Shown here: one piece after another, positions 54,601-63,600 of the stretch
How the letters are laid out: every line of letters starts with the position of its first letter
Numbering within the stretch: position 1 is the stretch's first letter
Source: Tridacna crocea
Taxonomy: Eukaryota; Mollusca; Bivalvia; Cardiida; Cardiidae
Direction: 5' to 3'
DNA length: 64,000 nucleotides
Assembly: GCA_943736015.1 (NCBI GenBank)
Contig: OX031069.1
Location: 24,805,235-24,869,234, forward strand
Made by a program: the position numbers and the translations under genes
The notes under the pieces: generated by a model
The model's input: only the letters and a program-made list of their open reading frames with translations
What the model was told of the DNA's origin: nothing
Databases searched by the model: none

Positions 54601-57600
54601 GGGTTAGACCTGGTTTGTATGTATTAGCATGATGCTTTCAAGTGGGATAAAGCAGTTAAGCTAAAGAAATGCGGGCTGAGCTTAACGGGAAGCCATAAAT
54701 CCTATCTTGCCTATTGCAACATTGGTCATATTTGCTAATAGTGTAGACCAATGATCAACCTGCATAGCCATTCAGTCTGATGTTGGTCTGCACTGTTTGC
54801 AAATTTTACAGTGACTGAAATTCGGAAGCAAATCTGGAATAGTCTTTTCTGGGAAATCAGCAGCATAAGAGGTAAAATTGACCCTTGAAAAGATTTTTGA
54901 AAAACGTTTTTGTTAAAGAAAAAATTGCTCAACAGTAAGGTGGGTAATTTTAGACAATCAAGGCCCTCTTCAATTCTTTGGACAATAACTTGATGTTGCA
55001 TCAGTCTACAATATGCATCTTTGATAAAAGAAGAATGTTAAGTTAAATACTGTTCAGATTTTTGTATGGCTATCAGTTGGTTATATTTCTTTGTATCTGT
55101 TTTAGGAAGAGAATGTGAAGATTGTGCAGGTCAGAGGGACAGACGTCCAGGTCAAGACAGTTAAGATCTCAAGATGGCACAGATGACTTAAAGATGTTAC
55201 TCTGGAGGGAGTGGAGGGAGATGAGTTCAAAGAACCTAATGGGTCAATACATATAGCTAACAATTGTTGTTGTCAATACATACAGAGACGAGATGTTGAC
55301 CAGTGTCAACCAAAACAAAGACTGAAATTAAGGTATTAAATCCACTCTAGTCTTCCCAGGTTATCCCTAGTGCTCATGGTGAACAGTTGTGATGGGTTGG
55401 TATTTTGACTATTGTGTGTCTGTTCACCATTAGCACAAGCACATTTACATGTTGCTCCTGAAGTTCTATTTGACAAAGCCCAGAAAAGCAATGTCACAAA
55501 CTGGCTTTCAGTATCTTTAACAGAATCACTAAGATGTAAAAGGATAATTAAACTTTTGACAGTATTGTCCTCAAGTTAACCCATTACCACGCAATCCCTA
55601 CTTTTGACGACCTTTGGAAACAAGCCTTTTGAAAACATTGTGGGAAAAGGAGAAAATGCTGGTAAGTCGCATTTTCTCCTTTTCCCACAATATTTTCTAC
55701 CCCTCACAAAACAAGTTCAAATTTTCATTCACATTTATTTTTGGTCTGCAAATGCTTTCAATTTGGACAAGCCTAAAATATTGTCATTTGGGTAATGAGT
55801 TAATCTCTTTCAGACCTTGCATGGCCCAACGTAAGATCTGGAAAAAGATTGATCTTATGCTGTTTGTTTACTAACATGTTGGGACATTCTTATTGTTGTA
55901 TCAGCATTGATGATAATTCAACATTCTTTTTCAGGAGACTGAAATAGGGCTATCTTGACTCACTTGTTTCCTCAGTCATTTGCTATTGAAAATAATAGAA
56001 CCACTGTGATTCTCTAAAATTCTCAAAGTAACTGTGACTCAAATTATATATTTCCATTATCACCAGAAATTCTAATTTCTATGGGCATAGATCAAGAAAA
56101 GTGCAGAGATACTGCAGAAAATCCTTACATTGCTAATGCATATTGCAGCTGATTGTTAGGAAACATAGATAACCCATTACCACAGAATCCCTACTTTTGA
56201 CGACCCTAAGAAAGAAGCTTTCAGAAAACAGTATGGGAAAAGGAGAAAATGCTGGTAACCAGCATTCTCACAATGTTTTCTACCCTCCACAAAACAAATT
56301 TCAAATTTTCAGTTACTTTTATTTTTTGGTCTGCAAATGCTTTTGATTTGGGCAAACCTAAAATATTGTTGTTTGGTAATGTTAACTGCTACTAACATAA
56401 AAAAATAGTGTGAAAAATAGCCCAGAATATTTTTTTTGTGTGGGAATTTCATACTAACTTGTTTGTTTGATTTTCAAAAGTAAATTCTTTTTTTTTTTAA
56501 TTTCAATGGCTTTTTTTTTTTTTTTCAGACTTGCCAGGAGCCATCCTCCCAAGTAGAAGGGGAATTGCAGGCATACATTGCAGAAAACAAGTACACCATC
56601 ATTAAGAGCCACTACGTAAAGCACTAAACTACAGTAGTGCAGACTCCGACTAATCTCTACAAAAGAAGATGTTTACGTGCGTGCGTCCGTAAACTTTTTC
56701 TTTAAAAAAACTTCTCCTCAGAAACTATGGACTGGATTCTACCAAATTTTACAGGAATGTTCTTTAGGTGGTCCTGTTTCAAATTCCTTCAAATAATTGT
56801 GTTCCATGAATAATTCTGGTTGCCATGGCAACCAAAGTAAAAAACCTTTAAAAATCTTCTCCTCCCAAACCGCTAATTGGATAGCATTATTTTTTTGCAG
56901 GAATGTTCCTTAGATAGAGGTCTACAGAATTCCTTAAAAAAAAAAAAGATCCGTCAAAAAACATGGCTTTTATGGGACACTCATTTTCCTTTTATGGTAT
57001 AAAGTAAAATCTTTGAAAAATTTCTTCTCTCATACTATTCATTTTGATTTCATTGTTGTATTGGAGGTTAGTTCCTATGCTGGTAAGTCTTTACCATACA
57101 GTCCTGACTTTTAACGACCCTAAAGAAGAAGTCTTTAGAAAACACTCTTGGAAAAGGAGAAAATGCTGGTAATCAGCATTTCTCTTTTTCCCTCAGTGTT
57201 TTCTACTCTATCAAGGAGAGAAATCATCATTTCATCAATGTTTAATTTGTTGTCTGCAAATGATTTCAGTTTGGTCACATCCCAAATTTTGTCGTTTGGT
57301 AAAGAGTTAAAGATGGTTGCTTTACATAATCTATAATCCTTTTCATATAAAACAAGAGAACCTCTACACTTGATTAGTTCTGGTAAAGGTTTGTTGGCCT
57401 ACTGGTGACCTAGTACAAAGAGGGACAGGGCTTCACTGTTGTGATAAGGCATTTTGATATCCAATCAAACTGATCCCTGACAAAGAAGACTTTAGAAAAC
57501 ATTGTGGGAAAAGGAGAAAATGCTGGTAACCTTTTCCCACAATGTTATCTACCCTTCACAAAACAACCTTTAAATTTTCAGTCACTTTTATTTTTTCATC

Positions 57601-60600
57601 TACAAAATGCTTTCCATTTTGACAACCCTAAAATGTTGTCATTTGGTAATGAGTTAACTATAACCAGAAGACAAAATTTTTATAACTGGCCATAATTGAA
57701 AGATGTTGCAGACGACATAATAAATCTTCAAATTAGTAAAACTTGTATCAAAAAGGGTAGAAATTATTGTGTAAAACTAAGAAAATGCAGGTTACTTTTA
57801 TTTTCTTTTTTTCTCACGTTTTCATAGCTTTTTTACTTTTAAAGTGACCTAAAATGCAGGAATGAATGGTAATTGTTAAAAACTTCTCTTCACCGTTACA
57901 GAAAAATCAGGCCTGTGGAGCGATACAGGCGCTCAAGCGCCTCTAGTTTATAGACTTGAGGTAGAATGCTTTCGGAAACATTTTCGATATATGAGAAAGT
58001 GCTTGTAATGCATATTTACTCCATTGGTCACCATGTTTTCTTTCTTCAAAAGGCTACTGCACACTTTGAGCAAAAGTTCATTTCTTGTTTGCAAATCTTT
58101 TCAAGACTAAACTTTTTTTATGTAGATAGAGTGATAGATTGATATTTTACATGCACATCATCTGGCTAGTCAGGTTTTTGTGTATTTATTTTCACTTGAT
58201 TACTGTTTGGTACATGTTCATTATATTTTTGCCGCTACCTTTATGTTTACATGCTGTATCTTACTATATTTGCCTGTTCTTTAACCAATTAACCCTTTAC
58301 CAAATCATCCCTGGTTTTCACGACCCTGAGACAGAAGGCTTTTGAAAACATTGTTGGAAAAGGAGAAAATGCTGGTTACCAGTAATTTCTCCTTTTTCCA
58401 CAGTGTTTTCCGCCTTGCCTGAAAGAAAACTTTAATTTTTGAGTTGCCTTTATTTTGTTGTCTGCAAGTGCTTTCAATTTAGACCAGTCTAAAATTTTGT
58501 TGTTTAATAAATAGTTACTAGCAGACAAAAATTAAATTGTCCCAGATTTCAGCAGACAATTTCAAAAAACGGCCAAAAAAGTGGAAAAGGTACTGAAAGG
58601 ATAAATATAAACATTATTGGAAAGAGACACTATTTGGATTATATGAAGAAAGCATTGTGATGCAATGTACCAGTGTTTATCTGTAGATTCCTTTGACATA
58701 GTGTGCAAGTTGTTGGCTAAATACATGTACTCATGTTTTCTTTTTAAAAATCATCATCAAGTATAAGATTTTGAGCTTTTTTTACTTTCATTTATTTGCA
58801 ACTCAAAGCATCAGCAGAGATGAGAATGCTTGTCACAAGCATTTTTACCTTTGGACACAGTGTTTTCAAAAATATACCGAACAACTTTAAAAATCGGGCT
58901 AGTTGGCTATGGGTTAAGTTTTGATTCAAGGGCCATTTATTTCTCTTTATACCAGTGGTATGGTCCCTAAATTTGTCTTAGAAGTATTCTCTGCATTAAA
59001 CAAATTTAACAGTATGAGAATATACTCTAGCTGAAGTATTAAAATATACTTTCAATGTTCATCATACTACAAGGGCATACAATTAAAAAAAATATCAGAA
59101 AGATCTTTACAAGCTATTATTACTTATTTTGATGTTTCGAAAATATAAGAAAAATATGAGATTTTTGTTTTGGTCCCTTGAAATATTATGCAATAAAAGC
59201 CACATTTTCTTTTTTATGCAGTTCAAAGTTAAACTTCCTACTCTTTTTTGCGAGCCTTTTTGACAGGTCTTAATTGAGACAAAGCACTGGGATAAGAATG
59301 TAACACTTAGTATTCAATTGTTTTCTACTTTTGCCACAATATTTTCAAGCTGCTTCTCTCCAAGAGTAGTCAAAAGTCGTCACTGTGTGCGAAAGGGTAT
59401 TGACATGTCCTGCTTGAGATGGAGGTGTTTATTCACAAATATACTGTTTACTTGTTTCAACTACCTTTACATAATATTCATTTTGTTGTGGTACTCGATT
59501 CATGTTACGAGAAGATGATACTTCTTTCAAATTAAAGTGAAAAAAAAAAGCTTTGTTTCTGTTCTTCTTTGTTTAACTGTTTCATCTTAAATAGTACTGA
59601 GTTTTGTTGACTATTTCACTCTGCACATGATGAGAAACTTTTGGTCACATCCAAATTGAACGCACCTTCAGACCAGGGGGAACGATTTCTTCATTTACTC
59701 AATCAAATTCTAAAATCGACTTCCATGAGTACTTTCAGTACTTTGATTAAAACATTGTAGGAGAAGAAGAAATATTTTAGTAACCAGCATTAACTCCATT
59801 TCCCACTAGGTTGTCTACCTTTCCAAATAGTAATTCAAGTTCTTTAATCCATTACCACACAATCCCTACTTTTGACTACCCTGAGAAAGAAGCCTTTTGA
59901 CAACATGGTAGGAAAAGGAGAAAATGCTGGTAACCAGCATTTTCTCCTTTTCCCACAATGGCTGCTACTCTTCAAAAAAACAAATTTCAAATTTTCAGTC
60001 ACTTTTTTTTTTGTCGGACAAGCCAAAAATATTGTCATTTGGTAATGAGTTAACTCTTTACCGCAGAATCTGGACTTTTAACTATGCTGAAAGCATTGCG
60101 GAAAAAGGAGAAAATGCTGGTGACCAGCATTTTTTATCCATTTCCCAATATATTTTCTACCCTATCATAGATAAAAGTAATCAGTTCAGTGACATTTAAT
60201 TTGACGTCTGCAAATGCTTGTAATTTAATTTAGTCCCAAACTTTGTTATTTGGTAGAGTTAATTCAGCATTTAATTTGTCGTCTGCAAATGCTTTTGACA
60301 AGGACAAATATAGAATTTTATCGTTTTATCAAAAGGTTGAGTGCATTGAGACACAAACAACATTTAGATATTATTTGTAAGAGAATAATTTCTTTAGTTA
60401 TTGAAAATCTTTAAGGTTGCTATGGCAACGGAAGTTGTTATAAATGACTGCATGGAGACACTATTTCAAGTGTTTCTAATTGCTCCCAATTTAACCTCAT
60501 TTTATGGTATTGGATACATCTTCAAAGACTTGGCTTTATAACAGAAAAAATTGTAGACTCATCCAAATTGAAATCAACAAATTGAAGGTGACTCAGAAAT

Positions 60601-63600
60601 ATTGGATCTGAATGGGCTTTTGAGATAAGATTTTATTGAACAAATCTAGGGAAATGTTATTAACCCTTTACTCCATAGACACTCATTTCTACACTTAAGT
60701 CATTACCGAACAACAAAATTTTAGGTTTTTCCAAATCAAAAGCATTTGCAGACGACAAAGTAAAAGTGACTGAAAATTTGAAATTTATTTCGCGAAGAGT
60801 AGAAAACACTGTGGGAAAAGGAGAAAATGCTGGTTACCAGCATTTTCTCCTTTTCCCACAATGTTTTCTAAAGGCTTCATTCTCAGGGGCATCAAAAGTA
60901 GGGATTGTGTGGTAATGGGTTAAGCTAGTCTTTGGCAAGCTTAATAACATTTTCCTTGACAAGTTTAATAAAAGTTTATCTCAAAAGTCCACGAATTTCA
61001 GATTCTTTTTATCACATAACAATATTTCATAAATGTAGACCAGATGATGCAAAAATATAAAGTAATTCCAGTTCTTTAACTCTTTACCACAGAATCTAGA
61101 CTTTTACCTACCCTGAATGAGAAAGTTTTAAGTTTTGAAAGCATTGCGGGAAAAGGAGAAAATGCTGGTGAGCATTTTTTTCTCCATTTGCCACAATGTT
61201 TTTTTCGAGCGTAATAACATTTTCCTTGACAAGTTTAATAAAAGTTTATCTCAAAAGTCCACGAATATCAGATTCTTTTTTTTTTTAACCCTTTACTCCA
61301 CAGATACTCATTTCTACGCATTGCTTGTAGGAGCCTTTGGAAAACATTATGACAAAAGGTGAAATTGCTCGTAACGAGCAATTTCACCTTTTGACACAAT
61401 GTTTTCTATGCTATCAAAAGGTGTCATATACACATAAGAAACAGCTTCATCCTTGCTGTTATTTAGGGTCAATTAGAGATACCATAGAAATGCCTTATTG
61501 GGTAAAGGGTTAAATCACATAACAATATTTCATAAATATATATCAGATGGTGCAAAAACATTCATAAATGCAGCCGTGGTATTATTCATAAGATCCATTC
61601 ACTTGTATGAAGTACATACGAAATGATGCCAAAAATGATGTCACACAAGTGTGATATTTCACACAGAGATAAAAAAAGGAAATCTTATAAGATAAAAAAA
61701 TTCGTAATGGGTATATGACACTGAAAACAAGGGAGGTAAGGTGATAAAATGAGATATGGTATTGATAAAAGTAGAAAACATTATGAATGGATGAAATTGT
61801 TAGTTACCAGTGGATAAACAGAATCTGATTCAAAATATACTACTCACACTTTGATAGGGATCACTTATATATTTCGGTATGGGTATATATGTTACAACAG
61901 TTTTGCGTTTACTCTTTACCACACAATAAAATTATAGATTTGTTAGAATTGAAGGTATTTGCTGACTAAAAACCGAATGCTACGTACAATATGCTGTCTA
62001 TCATAGGGTAGAAAACATTGTTGGAAAAGGAGAAAATGCTGGTATCCAGCATTTTCTCCTTTTCCAACAATGTTTTTCTAAGGCTTCTTTCTCAGTGTCT
62101 TTAACACTTGACTTTGTTTGGTAAAGGGTGAAAATCAATTTCCTCTGGGGGTTTGATTGATCAGTGTGGCAATGTAACATATTGTAAAACTATACAGGAT
62201 ACATGTCACATATAGATCTAGGGTAAATCTTATAGGGTGATCTCTAGCAAATTTTGAGTAGTATAATTGGAGTTGTCTTTGAAAAGGTTGTTAACATTGT
62301 TAGAAATAGAGAAAATATGGTGTACTAGCATTTTCTCCTTTTCCCACAAAGTTGTCAAAAGCTTTTCAAAAAATTTTCAAAAGTTTAAGGGATGTTAAAA
62401 CTTTTCTTTCCTTCCTTCCTCCCTCCCTTCCTCCCAACATTATTTAACTCTTTACTAAACAACAAATTTATAGACTGGTCCAAATTGAAAACATTTTCAG
62501 AGCATTAAAAATTTTAAAAAATGTGACTGAAAAGTTGAAATTTGGCTTGGGAATGATAGAAATTATTGTGGGAAAAGGAGAAAGTGCTAGTTACCATCAT
62601 TTCCTCGTTTTCTCACAATGTTTTCAAAAGGCTTCTTTCTCTGGGTCGTTAAAAGTCGGGATTATTGCGTAGTAAAGAAATAATCCTTACCAAACAACAA
62701 AATTCTAGACTTATTCAAATGGAAAGCATTTGCAGACAACAGAATAAATATTACTCATAAACTGAAAGTTTTCTACTGAAGGGTTGAAATTATCCTGATG
62801 GGAAAAGTTTAAAAAAAAACACTTGTTTGACGAACCTGAATTTTTTCGTCTTGTAAGAATTTAACCCTTTAACACATGGTCCCAAGTTTTGCTAGCTTTT
62901 AGAAAAATAGCTTTCAAAGACATTGTGGCAAATAGAGAAGATGCAGTTAACCCTTTCACAAACAACCCTTGCTTTTTACGATGCTGGAAGAGAAGGCTTT
63001 TGAAAACACTGTAGGAAAAGGAGAAAATTCTGGTAACCAGCATTTTCTCCTTTTACCACAATGTTTTCAACCCTTCCATAGACAAAAACCATCATTTGCA
63101 TTACATTTGATTTGTCGTTTGTGCAAACACTTTCAATTTGGTCTAGTCCAAAATTTTGTCATTAAGGAAAGGTTTAATTAACTCATTACCAAACAACAAT
63201 ATTTTAGACTTGTCCAAATGGAAAGCATTTGCAGACGACAAAATAAAAGTGACTGAAAATTTGAAATTTGTTTTATGAAGAGTAGAAAACATTCTGGGAA
63301 AAGGAGAAAACATTTTCTCCTTTTCCCACAATGCTTTCTAAAGGCTTCTTTCTCAGGGTCGTCAAAAGTAGGGATTGTGTGGTAATGGGTTTGGCAGCCT
63401 TTTCTCCTTTTCCTTCATTCTTTTTACTCTGTCTTAGACAAATACCATCATTTTTTGTTACATTGAGTTTGTTATCTGCATATGCTTTCAAAAGCATCAT
63501 TTTCTAGCAAAGAGATAACACTTGATACGTTTTATTATCTATTTACAGCATGTTTCCAATGACATCTACTGGTATTATATGATGGAACTTGGATTTTACT

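Larger units (their letters stand above)
60600..61760 (+). repeat. Composite palindromic repeat H, copy 3, heavily invaded
   Basis: H sequence (GGGAAATGTTATTAA | CTTTGGCAAGCTTAATAACA ... ACAAGGGAGGTAAGGTGATA) is interrupted by family C/A sequence at 60660-60923, a family A copy at 61077-61205 and a family C copy at 61285-61513. TTCCTTGACAAGTTTAATAA occurs twice (60950 and 61212), so part of H is also duplicated. Confidence 0.7.

Noticed and set aside
4215-63500. Dozens of similar short open frames with KGENAGNQHFLLFPQCF-like peptides on both strands
   Set aside because: They are translations of the family A hairpin and flanks. They appear in every orientation, never extend beyond the MITE and have no start context, so they are not a protein family.
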